A stretch of 64,000 bases of DNA, from the NCBI GenBank assembly GCA_947184155.2, contig CAMXCT020000451.1:62001-126000 (forward strand). Reading direction: 5' to 3'. Origin of the DNA: Cladocopium goreaui. Taxonomy: Eukaryota > Sar > Dinophyceae > Suessiales > Symbiodiniaceae. The notes beneath the pieces are model-generated. The model made no database searches and was not told the DNA's origin. It saw only the letters and a program-made list of their open reading frames with translations. Position numbers and translations under genes: made by a program. Shown here in pieces: positions 24,771 to 35,782 of this stretch; within the stretch, counting starts at the first letter, position 1; each line of letters opens with the position of its first letter.

Positions 24771-24829
24771 ATGGGCTTTCTCCACGCCAGGATGAGTTGT
24801 CCGCCAAAGATTTGGCCTACACGATGCAG
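24771..24829 (+). other. Candidate exon, unknown product
   Basis: A 59-nt island with acceptor CTGTACTCAG and donor CAG|GTCGCC, reading GLSPRQDELSAKDLAYTMQ. Good splice context and protein-like composition; could belong with the 23577 exon. Not recognised. Confidence 0.4.
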
Positions 24830-25856
24830 GTCGCCGGGATAAGCCGGGATGGTCCCAGCATCCCATGATCAGTCGGATCTCCTCGGCTTGACACCCCACG
24901 GGTTCTTCGGATTCCGCTGAGTTATTTCAACTCGTTTCAGTTACGGAAGAGACAAACATCTAGAATCTAGCAGCAGGGATCTGAGGCTTTGCGGCTTGGA
25001 AAGCAATTCTTGGCCTGAGATCAAAGTATAGGTGTCGATATTAACCTGAATCCGTCAACATCTCAGACCTAGATCCTCGGAGATGTTATGGTCTATCCTA
25101 TCGGTCCTATCGGATACGTACCCAAGCTGGACTGCAACTGACATGTCACTCTTCGCGCTAGCCATATTGGCATATTGGCCTCATTTCAGCAAACTGAGGA
25201 AAGAACTTAAAATGCAGCAAAAGAGATTCTGGATGTGGTTCTGCCTCCACCAGGTCATGTCAAAGTGTTTTAAACATTGAATCCAGTTGAGTGCATGGAA
25301 CACATGGAACACTGAAAACAGCACTTGGTCTCAGAGTTCCACACTTTCAAGTTGCACTGGTTTGTTCACTCACTGTACATTTGCACCACACCCTCTTTTG
25401 AAACAGCGGGACTACAAACACTACAATAATCTTGGAATTTCTGATCAGGGGCTCAAGTGTGTAAAACTACCATTCAGCAAGAAAAGCCCTAGCTACAAAC
25501 TACAGTACCAAGCAGCAAGCACCACCTGTCACCTATACCAACTACAGCCTCCAACCCTAGCATATTGCAGCCGCATGCAGAGAGAATCACTTTGTCATGT
25601 GGAAGCGCTGAGCCGAGTAATTTCCAGAGCCTTGCCATATCGAAAAGAAACTTATGTGGGGATTGAGATCCACAGATATTGAAAGACACACTGAGGATGA
25701 GATGCCTTGAGTGTCTGTTATTTTTTCATGTAGCTTCCATGATGAACAAGTAATTCGCATTGGCAATTCATGTGGTGTTTCCAATCCCCATTGTTCACAT
25801 TTATGATCTTTTTAATGATGGTTTACGGTTTGCATAAAAACACGTAAATGTCCACA

Positions 25857-25937
25857 ACAATCATCATAAACTGTGGATTTAGAACATATCCATAGTAACT
25901 ATGGATATTTTATAAATCCACAGTTTATGATGATTGT
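25857..25937. repeat. Perfect 25-bp inverted repeat (fold-back)
   Basis: Arms at 25857-25881 and 25913-25937 are exact reverse complements (arm ACAATCATCATAAACTGTGG continuing to ATTTA). The 31-base spacer itself has a second short inverted repeat (ATATCCATA/TATGGATAT). A transcript would form a long hairpin. It may be a tiny fold-back or MITE-like element; no target duplication was identified. Confidence 0.9.
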
Positions 25938-26290
25938 AGTAATAGTTAACATGTCGTATGTTTATCCATGGGATTGGCGAAGGGGAACTGCAGATCCGAC
26001 GGCGTTACAGCGTGTTGTAGACATTTGGTCGGCTTCAAATCCCCATGGTTCAAATTTCAAATGGCAAGTTAAAGGTCAAACAACATAAGCGCAGCGTGAA
26101 CATGTTTGACTTGGGATCTCGCTTGAAGATGTTGAAGATTTGACGGAAAGGTGTACATTTGCTTGAATTCCTTTGCCGGTGATTTGAGCGCCCCGGCGCC
26201 CCTAGTTCTCCATTGAGTGTCATGCATTGGCACCTGTGCAACCCAAGGACCTGCTGGTGAGCATGGGTAGCAGTCAAGGATGAGATATCG

Positions 26291-26346
26291 TATGAGGTGA
26301 AGATGAATCCAGCCAACAACAAGACTGAGTTCATCTTCACCTCATA
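26291..26346. repeat. 17-bp perfect inverted repeat
   Basis: TATGAGGTGAAGATGAA at 26291-26307 pairs exactly with 26330-26346 across a 22-base loop. It is about 350 bp from the larger fold-back. No gene context is clear. Confidence 0.85.
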
Positions 26347-26939
26347 GGATACTTTGTCTCCGACTGCTAGCCGTCGGAATTTGCCTCAGCAAAGAACTCA
26401 GGCTTCAGTCGGAGGTCATGGTTAAATCCTATCATACCCGACAGAATTATCCACTCCGGCCCCAATTCATCAAAACCTTGCAATGCAAGCTAATATGTAA
26501 TGATATATGTGTGTATATATACATGCATTTATATACATATATGTATGTATATATATAATACATGGACACCTCTTTGTCAACATCTCTCCCAGAATTCTTG
26601 CTCAGCATCATTATTTGTGATCAGTACTGTTTGTCGTATCCCCATGATGTTTTTTGGAAGTCTCCTTTCTTGTTTAGATTTTGGTATCTGCTGGACACCA
26701 CCATATTCAAATATTTATGTATCTGGGCAGTAAATTCATCGTTTCCTCCAACATTTCCCTTGAATCAATCTATTGTCATACGTCCCCACACTCTGTCAGT
26801 ATCTCCATTTGCATTGCCTGCTGAGTCGCTCTTCCTTCAAAAAATGGTACCCAAGGGCAGGATGGTTGAAGATGACTGCTATTTCATCAACATTTGTGTA
26901 TGGCTTGGTCTTCAATCTTAACCCACGTTGCTAGGTGAA

Positions 26940-27680
26940 AATTGAATAGCCTGGGAATCACAGATTTTGGATGATGTTGGCCACTTTTTTGTACCCTCCA
27001 ACAATTGGGGCGCGCGATTCTGACCACCTGCCACAGGGTTGACCGGGCACAGCGGCGGTCGATACCTCAACAGGTGGGGATTCTGCCAAAATCTGTGGGA
27101 CAAAAACCGAAGATGAACCAAGAAAGCTTGGAAAATCACACTTGATTCAGGCGGTGTTCATTGTTTTTCAATGTTTTTCAAGCCTTTTTCATGTTGTGTG
27201 TGTGTGTGGGTGCAGATCGATCGATTAGGACGTAGTAAAGGGAACCTACCAAAGCACATTGGTTCAGGTTGGTGATCTATCATGATTTACCCAGAGGTGA
27301 TATACACGACAACTGTTCACACAATATTTTTTTGTGATAAAGACCAAAAGCCAAGAAAATAAATTTTGCCAATAATCATTTTTGTACGGCGAACAGCTAC
27401 GGCAATAGAAAACAAATAAAAAACAACAGCATCTTGACAGCGCCAAAGTTGAAGGGATATGATGTATCCTACAATTAGTGAGGGTGATTCACATCTGAGA
27501 CTGTGGCTGGTGAGGGCCCATCACATGTGGCAACTGCAGGTTTTCTTCTTTACAGACCAGTGGGTCAAAACGTAAGGGCGAAACCATCTCATCAGTTTTC
27601 ACCTTATCCCAGAGAGATTGATATTGATTCTGATAGATTCTGTATTTTTTAACTGTGACTTTGCCAAATGCAAAACGTAA
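26940..27680. repeat. Diverged start of the tandem array (intergenic part of unit 1)
   Basis: This region aligns by eye with the spacer before copy 2 (about 30430-31290): shared blocks include the CAACAGGTGGGG stretch, the TTTTTCATGTTGTGT(AG)GTGTG stretch and TTTTGCCAAT(G/A)ATCATTTTTGTAC. It is more diverged than the inner spacers, as expected at the edge of an array that recombines internally. Confidence 0.75.
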
Positions 27681-28121
27681 ATCCTCAATTATCCTTGATT
27701 GATGTTTGATTCCTTGTAGCGGGAAATGCTTGGTCAGACATTTTCAACTTGAGAAATTGAGAAGTACTGACAGTCTGGCACCAGTTTGGGCGAGAAACAC
27801 CACGCCACGCCCTGCGCTGATCAGGAGAATGTCGAGATTTGCAGGCGCGGTTGACACTCCTGGGATGGATTCTTTGAGACTTGGACGACAGGCTGTGCAT
27901 TTCTCCGTTGTTGGTGCAGGGTTTTAGCTGCTGAACGATGTACAGCGGAGTTTGTTGTCTTCGTTGTGATGTGTTATCAAGGAAATCACTACAAGTGCAA
28001 AGAGGGAAGCCTCTGAATCAAAGATCGAAGCAGTTGACTTTCTGCACAATCTTGTCTTTCATGCATGGTCACCCCGCAGTTTTTGTCCTTGGCTCAGGCA
28101 TTTGGATTAGGCCATCACACG

Positions 28122-28127
28122 TTTCAG
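28122..28127 (+). promoter_or_regulatory. Candidate spliced-leader acceptor, copy 1
   Basis: TTTCAG 33 bases before the ATG, conserved before the start of all four copies. Dinoflagellate mRNAs receive a spliced leader by trans-splicing at such AG sites. Inference only; no transcript seen. Confidence 0.4.
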
Positions 28128-28160
28128 AAGCCACTCCTGAACAGGGGATTCTGAACAAAA

Positions 28161-29816
28161 ATGGTGTCCAGTGTGTGTTTCTTGGCCTTGCTTCCCCTTT
28201 CCTTGGCATCTCCCAGTGAGTACTGGGCCTTGGCCACACCTGCCGTCCGCCGCGCACGGAGTCTTCAGGGGTCGGAGGCTGCACGTGCCCTGGGCGGCCG
28301 GACACTGTCCAAGGCAGAGTCAAAGATGTCGAAGGTCTGGTGTGGTCCTGGGGAACGCTACAACGGTGCAGCGGGTGCCATGTGGTATGCCAACCCCTAC
28401 ACAGCTGGCTGCAGCAAGGCTTCAATGGCCCTGACATATGTCTTTGATGGGAAAGTGCACACAGCGGTTGAAGGAGATCTCATCAAGATGACCTGTGACA
28501 ACTGGCAATGCCCGGTGCCCAAAGTTGTCGACTGCTATCGCGACCGAAGTGCGTGTGCTGCGGATGAGTGGTGCATGGTCATCACGCATGAGAAGTGGGG
28601 TGCATGGGCCATGGGCAAAGATGGCCACACTCCAAACTTCGACCAGTGTGGCCAAGCATACAATGAGCAAATTGAAGCCATCGAAGCGCAAGGAAACGTC
28701 AACAATGCCACGGTGGACGCTTTGAAAGCGACCCGTGATGCCATTTGTGGCAGCTCCACGGTAGGTGTTGCCAATGGTATCCAGTTGCACGGCATGAGTG
28801 AAGACAACCTGTGGAAACCATCGCACGGGCGCTGCGTGAAGTATCGTCTCGAGGGACAGAGCTGCATTCCAACCTTGGCCACGACTGGAAGTTTTGCCAA
28901 CGCCTTCGTGCGGCGAGCGCCCACAGAGACTGGGCATTATCCCAATGGTGGCACCATGGAACGGCCATTGGCCTGTGGCCCGAACTTGGTCTGCACAGGC
29001 CCCACCTTTGATGTGTTGCCCTCCACCTGTGTGAAAGCTCGGCCCAGGGACGTGTGCTACACTGGGCCATGGTGGGATAGCTCCCGATGCCCTCGCACAT
29101 CCATGAGGACACCGGGCATGAGCCGAGACTGGGCCATTGAGTCCTTACAAACAGCGTTTCTGCTGTTCCCAGGTGAGGTAGCTTCGCCCATGACTTGCAA
29201 GTACTGGACGGGATCATTTTCCACCTTCACTCAAGGTGTCAGGAATGTGACTTACAACATCTTCCAGGCACTGTGGCCAAGGCACGTGGTGGGTGAGTAT
29301 CCCACCTTGGACCAGCTCTACCAACACATGTGGAATCAGACTGATCTTGACTTGGCAGCCTTGAAGCCAGAAGAGTGCGCTGCTGGTGCTGAAGTTGATG
29401 GAAGAATCTCCAAAGCCTTGGCCATGGTGGGGTCTTGGAGCCACCGCCCCAATTTGCTTTGGAGCCTCATCCACTTCGTGATGCACAACCAACCCTCGCC
29501 CATGTCCAGCCAGGCAGTTGCCGCATCTGAAGCTCTGGCGAACCACTTGTCGGAGAACTTTTGGTGCAACGACTGTCGTGGCTTCTTCACCATTGGCGTT
29601 CTGGGCACTGTTGGCCTGCCCCCCAAGAGCTCGCAGGGTGAAGAGCATGCCAGGTATTGGAACTTAGGCCACAACATTGCTTCGGAACATGTTGCCACGA
29701 CACGGGGAGGCCATCCATGGATCAACCCTTTGGAATTTGCCAAAGCTGAGGGGGTGGAGAATCCATTCTTCGTTCCCTACGAGACCTCCGTGGAGATGTG
29801 GCATGTGGAGAAGTGA
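28161..29816 (+). CDS. Secreted ERV/ALR-like sulfhydryl oxidase, array copy 1
   Basis: A 551-residue intronless frame. Residues 1-17 are a signal peptide (MVSSVCFLALLPLSLAS). Residues about 55-420 form a Cys-rich region unknown to me, with several N-glycosylation sequons (NNAT, NVTY, NQTD). From about 432 it matches the ERV/ALR sulfhydryl oxidase pattern: LLWSLIHFVMHN helix, the redox pair W-C469-N-D-C472-R, and the helix ARYWNLGHN (502-504) that contacts FAD. Such enzymes make disulfides and pass electrons to oxygen; here in the ER or outside the cell. A TTTCAG acceptor at 28122-28127, 33 bases before the ATG, is a good trans-splice site. Family call is from motifs; the N-terminal region has no assigned role. 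Confidence 0.75.
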   Translation: MVSSVCFLALLPLSLASPSEYWALATPAVRRARSLQGSEAARALGGRTLSKAESKMSKVWCGPGERYNGAAGAMWYANPYTAGCSKASMALTYVFDGKVHTAVEGDLIKMTCDNWQCPVPKVVDCYRDRSACAADEWCMVITHEKWGAWAMGKDGHTPNFDQCGQAYNEQIEAIEAQGNVNNATVDALKATRDAICGSSTVGVANGIQLHGMSEDNLWKPSHGRCVKYRLEGQSCIPTLATTGSFANAFVRRAPTETGHYPNGGTMERPLACGPNLVCTGPTFDVLPSTCVKARPRDVCYTGPWWDSSRCPRTSMRTPGMSRDWAIESLQTAFLLFPGEVASPMTCKYWTGSFSTFTQGVRNVTYNIFQALWPRHVVGEYPTLDQLYQHMWNQTDLDLAALKPEECAAGAEVDGRISKALAMVGSWSHRPNLLWSLIHFVMHNQPSPMSSQAVAASEALANHLSENFWCNDCRGFFTIGVLGTVGLPPKSSQGEEHARYWNLGHNIASEHVATTRGGHPWINPLEFAKAEGVENPFFVPYETSVEMWHVEK

Positions 29817-31763
29817 GAGATCAAATTGATGCCTTTTGATCGTGAAACATGCATGGATAGCCAGACCTTTCTGGCCAGTCCGGAGCCACAAGATTTTGTA
29901 GGCTGAAGGGACCCAATGTGTTCCAATCGTTTCAAGCCCACTCTTGTTCTATGTACAGTACAGATTTTGATTTGATGATTTGTAGCTCGACTGAGACTCC
30001 GAATCCAATCATTACATATCTACACTGTAAAGTATACTTCTTGGACCAATTCTGCCTGTAGAGTTTTGAATGGTCCAGATGTTCATGAACACGTTTGTTT
30101 GTATAGGCTGCGTTGATGCAGTGAGATCGCTCTGAACTTCACTGTGAACGGTCGCAAGATTCCTTGCGGCTAGTCCAGTCAGAGAAATCGTGAAATGGAT
30201 ATGCATCCAGAGCAGCCATTGCATATTGTAACCAAAGAAGTCTCAGGCATTTGGGAACTTATATTTTTTTTTAAAACCATATTGAATATATTGATATTGC
30301 ACTATATTGCATGACATTGTATGTTATTGTCTATAAGAATCAGTGTCAGTTTATAGTAGTTTATAAGAATGAGTTGAATCTACTGTGCATCCCTTGGATG
30401 ATTTCCCAAAGCCCCAAAGCGGCATGAGCCACAGACTTTTGTTACTGCAGTTCTGACCCACGAGATCCCACGAGCACCAAGCGGTTTGGGTTGACCGCCT
30501 GTGGCCACAGAGGCAGTTGACGAATGCCTTTGCCGCACAGCAGCTCGAAATCTCACAGAGGAGAGGGTCATGCTTCAACAGGTGGGGGTTCTGCCCAAAT
30601 CTGTGTGGATAAGACTCAAGACCGAAGATACGCCAAGAAAGATCGGAAATGCAAAACTCGTTGGGATGATACGCATCATCATTGTTTTGCAATGCTGCCC
30701 AAGGTTTTTTCATGTTGTGTAGGTGTGTGTAAGTGAATTAGGATGCAGCAATGGATCATGCTTAGTAAGGGCAGCCTCCCGAGAAAAGACATTGGTTCAG
30801 GTTGGTGATTTATCGTGATCCAGCCAGATATATTACAAGTTTTCAATCAGTTGTTCATCACTGTTTGCAGAAATGGTTATCTATTGATAGAAACCAACAG
30901 CCAAGAAATTACATTTTGCCAATGATCATTTTTGTACAGCCAACAACTACACCGATAGGGAACACATGAAGAAACAACAGCATGGTGACAGCGTCAAAGT
31001 TGAAGGGATATGACATGATGTATCCCACAGTGAGGGTGATTCACATCTGAGCCTGGTGATATTTAGGGTGACAAGTCACCCCTTTCCAAAGTTATTGAGG
31101 GCCCATCACCCATCACATGTAGCAACTGCAGGTTTTCTTTTCTACAGACCAGTTGGTCAAAACGTAAGGGCGAAACCATCTCATCAGTTTTCACCTTATC
31201 CCAGAGAGATTGATATAGAATGATATAGATTCTGATAGATTCTGTAGATTTTAAATGTGACTTTGCCAAATGCAAAACGTAAATCCTCAATTATCCTTGA
31301 TTGATGTTTGATTCCTTGTAGCGGGAAATGCTTAGTCAGACATTTTCAACTTGAGAAATTGAGAAGTACTGACAGTCTGGCACCAGTTTGGGCGAGAAAC
31401 ACCACGCCACGCCCTGCGATGATCAGGAGAATGTCGAGATGTGCAGGCGCGGTTGACACTCCTGGGATGGATTCTTTGAGACTTGGACGACAGGCTGTGC
31501 ATTTTCTCCGTTGTTGGTGCAGGGTTTTAGCTGCTGAACGATGTACAGCGGAGTTTGTTGTCTTCGTTGTGATGTGTTTTCAAGGAAATCACTACAAGTG
31601 CAAAGAAGGAAGCCTCTGAATCAAAGATCGAAGCAGTTGACTTTCTACACAATCTTGTCTTTCATGCATGGTCACCCCGCAGTTTTTGTCGTTGGCTCAG
31701 GCATTCGGATTCGGCCATCACACGTTTCAGAAGCCACTCCTGAACAGGGGATTCTGAACAAAA
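29817..31763. repeat. Spacer between array copies 1 and 2
   Basis: Non-coding spacer that repeats almost unchanged between copies 3 and 4. It holds the 3' untranslated region, an AT-rich patch near 30265-30340 that contains the target of the DNA element in the next unit, and the conserved 5' region with TTCCTTGTAG (31311-31320). Short open frames here are conserved only because the DNA is. Confidence 0.8.
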
Positions 31764-33228
31764 ATGGTGTCCAGTGTGTGTTTCTTGGCCTTGCTTCCCC
31801 TTTCCTTGGCATCTCCCAGTGAGTACTGGGCCTTGGCCACACCTGCCGTTCGCCGCGCACGGAGTCTTCAGGGTTCGGAGGCTGCACGTGCCCTGGGCGG
31901 CCGGACGTTGTCCAAGGCAGAGTCAAAGATGTCGAAGGTCTGGTGTGGTCCTGGGGAACGCTACAACGGTGCAGCGGGTGCCATGTGGTATGCCAACCCC
32001 TACACAGCTGGCTGCAGCAAGGCTTCAATGGCCCTGACATATGTCTTTGATGGGAAAGTGCACACAGCGGTTGAAGGAGATCTCATCAAGATGACCTGTG
32101 ACAACTGGCAATGCCCGGTGCCCAAAGTTGTCGACTGCTATCGCGACCGAAGTGCGTGTGCTGCGGATGAGTGGTGCATGGTCATCACGCATGAGAAGTG
32201 GGGTGCATGGGCCATGGGCAAAGATGGCCACACTCCAAACTTCGACCAGTGTGGCCAAGCATACAATGAGCAAATTGAAGCCATCGAAGCGCAAGGAAAC
32301 GTCAACAATGCCACGGTGGACGCTTTGAAAGCGACCCGTGATGCCATTTGTGGCAGCTCCACGGTAGGTGTTGCCAATGGTATCCAGTTGCACGGCATGA
32401 GTGAAGACAACCTGTGGAAACCATCGCACGGGCGCTGCGTGAAGTATCGTCTCGAGGGACAGAGCTGCATTCCAACCTTGGCCACGACTGGAAGTTTTGC
32501 CAGCGCCTTCGTGCGGCGAGCGCCCACAGAGACTGGGCATTATCCCAATGGTGGCACCATGGAACGGCCATTGGCCTGTGGCCCGAACTTGGTCTGCACG
32601 GGCCCCACCTTTGATGTGTTGCCCTCCACCTGTGTGAAAGCTCGGCCCAGGGACGTGTGCTACACTGGACCATGGTGGGACAGCTCCCGATGCCCTCGCA
32701 CATCCATGAGGACACCGGGCATGAGCCGAGACTGGGCCATTGAGTCCTTACAAACAGCGTTTCTGCTGTTCCCAGGTGAGGTAGCTTCGCCCATGACTTG
32801 CAAGTACTGGACGGGATCATTTTCCACCTTCACTCAAGGTGTCAGGAATGTGACTTACAACATCTTCCAGGCACTGTGGCCAAGGCACTTGGTGGGTGAG
32901 TATCCCACCTTGGACCAGCTCTACCAACACATGTGGAATCAGACTGATCTTGACTTGGCAGCCTTGAAGCCGGAAGAGTGCGCTGCTGGTGCTGAAGTTG
33001 ATGGAACAAAGCCTTGGCCATGGTGGGGTCTTGGAGCCACCGCCCCAATTTGCTTTGGAGCCTCATCCACTTCGTGATGCACAACCAACCCTCGCCCATG
33101 TTCAGCCAGGCAGTTGCCGCATCTGAAGCTCTGGCGAACCACTTGTCGGAGAACTTTTGGTGCAACGACTGTCGTGGCTTCTTCACCATTGGCGTTCTGG
33201 GCACGGTTGGCCTGCCCCCCAAGAGCTC

Positions 33229-34078
33229 CAAGGACAGCAAAGGACAGTCATGCAGAAGGCATGCTTTGCTGCCCAGAATGATCCTTTGCATGGAGTGCGG
33301 GATCATTTTGTTTCTGGCGGATGAGCACCAACGTCGCTGATAGGCTGATCTCAGCACGAAAAGGAACTTTAGCAGCTTAGGGCAAACCGCATGGAGAGTC
33401 TCTCTTGCATGGCTATATCTACAGCGAAACGCGGTCTTTTGCATTTGAATTTATGGGCAGTGTGTCACAGTGTTGCTGAGAGGTTTACAGTATTTGTACT
33501 TGTATTGGACTGTGTAATGCATTATAAAATAGATAGTACAGGCGGTACAAGAGTTGATTTGATCCTTTCAGAAGGAGCTTTGATGCCACTGCAAGCTTGG
33601 AATGGCTTGGATGATTTTGGCAAAGTTGTGAGCAAACACGGAAACTCCGCAGCCATTTTTGTCATTTTTCGAGACTCACGCGGCAGTTGCAGTCGGCCTG
33701 CCTTCGCAAGAAACATGCCGGACTTCAAGTTGGCAGTGGACAAGAACAACAAGGCAACAGAATTGGCGTTGCTTCGCGTATGTGGCACGGTTCAGCAGAA
33801 TCCGCACATGAGGGCATTCTGGGCTTCCACCATTTCCTGCTTCCTAGCCTTCTTGGGCTGGTTTGCCCTGGCACCTTTGGCGCTCGAGGTGGCCACCAGC
33901 ATGGGCACGTGTGAGAATCAAGTTTATCCACCAGAAGACAACCCCAAGCGGGTGGCCTACCTGAAGTACAAGTCACTCAAGACGGGCAAAGCGTACTGCC
34001 AGTAAGACGTTTTTGGTTCTTCTGCTTCAGCTACGAAATGATTTCGTTGCATTTTTGGAATTTGCCCCTTAAAAGCCA
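33229..34078 (+). other. Foreign insert in array copy 2
   Basis: About 850 bp absent from copies 1, 3 and 4, replacing about 34 bp. No terminal repeats or target duplication are visible, so it looks like a DNA-repair patch or ectopic gene fragment rather than a transposon. Its right part contains a nitrate-transporter-like exon; the left part is non-coding and may be that gene's upstream region. Confidence 0.8.
33715..34001 (+). pseudogene. First-exon fragment resembling an NNP nitrate/nitrite transporter
   Basis: From the ATG at 33715 the frame reads about 96 residues. NPHMRAFWASTISCFLAFLG and the following WFALAPLALEVATSMG match the N-terminal tail and first membrane helix of NRT2/NarK-type nitrate transporters (major facilitator superfamily). 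After YLKYKSLKTGKAYC it meets CCA|GTAAGA, a consensus donor at 34002, so the piece is genomic and not a spliced cDNA copy. The rest of the 400-500-residue transporter is missing, so it is a dead fragment. The match is from memory of the family. Confidence 0.6.
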
Positions 34079-34699
34079 GGCCACAACATTGCTTCGGAAC
34101 ATGTTGCCACGACACGGGGAGGCCATCCATGGATCAACCCTTTGGAATTTGCCAAAGCTGAGGGGGTGGAGAATCCATTCTTCATTCCCTACGAGACCTC
34201 CGTGGAGATGTGGCATGTGGAGAAGTGAGAGATCAAATTGATGCCTTTTGATCGTGAAACATGCATGGATAGCCAGACCTTTCTGGCCAGTCCGGAGCCA
34301 CAAGATTTTGTAGGCTGAAGGGACCCAATGTGTTCCAATCGTTTCAAGCCCTAGTCTTGTTCTATGTACAGTACAGATTTTGATTTGATGATTTGTAGCT
34401 CGACTGAGACTCCGAATCCAATCATTACATATCTACACTGTAAAGTATACTTCTTGGACCAATTCTGCCTGTAGAGTTTTGAATGGTCCAGATGTTCATG
34501 AACACGTTTGTTTGTATAGGCTGCGTTGATGCAGTGAGATCGCTGTGAACGGTCGCAAGATTCCTGGCGGCTAGTCCAGTCAGAGAAATCGTGAAATGGA
34601 TATGCATCCAGAGCAGCCATTGCATATTGTAACCAAAGAAGTCTCAGGCATTTGGGGACTTATATTTTTAAAAACCATATTTAATATATCCCTACCCTC

Positions 34700-35474
34700 T
34701 TAATCCCTTCCTCCTAATACTAAACCCCCCCCCAATACAAAACACGGCAGGTAGTTTTTAGTATTAGGGGGGTATTTATTATTAGGGAACCAAATCGAAG
34801 TCATGTTAATTAATTAATTAAATTTCCTTATATAACGCAATAAAAAAATTGCCAAAAATGGCAGTTCGAAGCTTACCCCTAATACTAAATTAAAACCCTT
34901 AATACTAAAAACTATTTTTTCCGATCTCAAAATCAATTAAATTTCCCTATATAACGCAATTAAAATATTGCCAAAAATGGCAGTTCGAAGCTTACCCCTA
35001 ATACTAAATTAAAACCCTTAATGCCAAAAACTATTTTTTCCGATCTCAAAATCAATTAAATTTCCTTATATAACGCAATTAAAATATTGCCAAAAATGGC
35101 AGTTCGAAGCTTACCCCTAATACTAAATTAAAACCCTTAATACTAAAAACTTTTTTTTCCGATCTCAAAATCAATTAAATTTCCTTATATAACGCAATTA
35201 AAATATTGCCAAAAATGGCAGTTCGAAGCTTACCCCTAATACTAAATTAAAACCCTTAATACTAAAAACTAGCCCCCCTAATACTAAACACCCCGGGATG
35301 AATTAGTTTTTAGTATTAGGGGGAGAACCCACAAATGGTAGGTTGATTTTTGAATTGTTTTTTAAAGGGGATCAATTAAAAGTCAAATTGGCCAAACTGA
35401 AATTTTCGGAAATTGGAGATGGATGCCGGTTTTTAGTATTAGGGGGACGTTTAGTATTAGGAGGAAGGGATTAA
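34700..35474. repeat. Inner 26-bp inverted repeats
   Basis: TTAATCCCTTCCTCCTAATA with TCTAAAC-side continuation (34700-34725) is an exact reverse complement of 35449-35474. The pair bounds 775 bp containing the 119-bp repeats, and the phrase CTAATACTAAA recurs throughout. It could be a separate element with TTAA at its ends (piggyBac-like target) nested in, or forming part of, the larger one. Confidence 0.8.
34821..35270. repeat. 119-bp tandem repeat, about 3.8 units
   Basis: The AATTTCC(T/C)TATATAACGCAA anchor occurs at 34821, 34940, 35059 and 35178, spaced exactly 119 bp. Each unit contains GCCAAAAATGGCAGTTCGAAG (itself with a short GCCA..TGGC inverted repeat) and CCCCTAATACTAAATTAAAA. Units differ by only a few bases. 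Confidence 0.95.
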
Positions 35475-35716
35475 AAATGGAATTTGAGGGGGGGGGGAGT
35501 CGTACTGAAATTTCATCCCCGTTGACATTTCCCATTTAGAATGGTAGGCCTTGGGCCCCCTATAAATCAGTTTTTATGGTTTTTTTGGTGCCGTTGTAGG
35601 TGTCCCCATACCATTTTGTAGGGGGATAGGCTGGGCACCCTACAGAATGGAGCTCTCATCGTCTCGGGGCGAATTTCAAGGGGGATGAAATTTCATTTTA
35701 AAATTCCATTTTTGCA
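35473..35716. repeat. Imperfect inverted repeat, about 240 bp between outer ends
   Basis: Left arm AAAAATGGAATTT and GAAATTTCATCCCC (35473-35519) matches the right arm GGGGATGAAATTTC then AAATTCCATTTTT (35681-35714) in inverted order. It lies next to the inner 26-bp repeat and could be a second small nested element. Confidence 0.55.
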
Positions 35717-35782
35717 ATCATGTTTTCTCAATGATCAATATTCCTCATCATTCCATGTCATTGGCAAGCAGGTGAAAATTAA

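Larger units (their letters stand above)
31764..34228 (+). pseudogene. ERV/ALR-like sulfhydryl oxidase, array copy 2, disrupted
   Basis: Nearly identical to the other copies up to codon 411. There, AGAATCTCC of the sister copies is replaced by AC near 33006 (net loss of 7 bases), shifting the frame so it stops at 33077 after 437 codons, before the redox pair. Further on, after AAGAGCTC near 33228, about 34 bases including the ARYW segment are replaced by a foreign insert of about 850 bp. The old coding sequence resumes near 34079 and reaches the original stop at 34228. The frame loss removes the whole oxidase domain, so a functional enzyme is unlikely; a secreted N-terminal region could still be made. 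Confidence 0.85.

Noticed and set aside
27706-27927. Conserved 73-103-codon ORF upstream of each array gene
   Set aside because: Conserved at DNA level with the rest of the spacer, length differs between copies, and no domain. Likely non-coding 5' region.
28081-28100. TTGGCTCAGG resembling the dinoflagellate spliced-leader 3' end
   Set aside because: Only about nine bases match, the CATTTTGGCTCAAG core is not kept, and it is 60 bp from the ATG upstream of a better acceptor. Not a relic of retroposition.
28422-28937. Antisense ORFs of 129-172 codons repeated in every array copy
   Set aside because: They are shadows of the 551-codon frame; repeated only because the DNA is. No antisense protein family fits.
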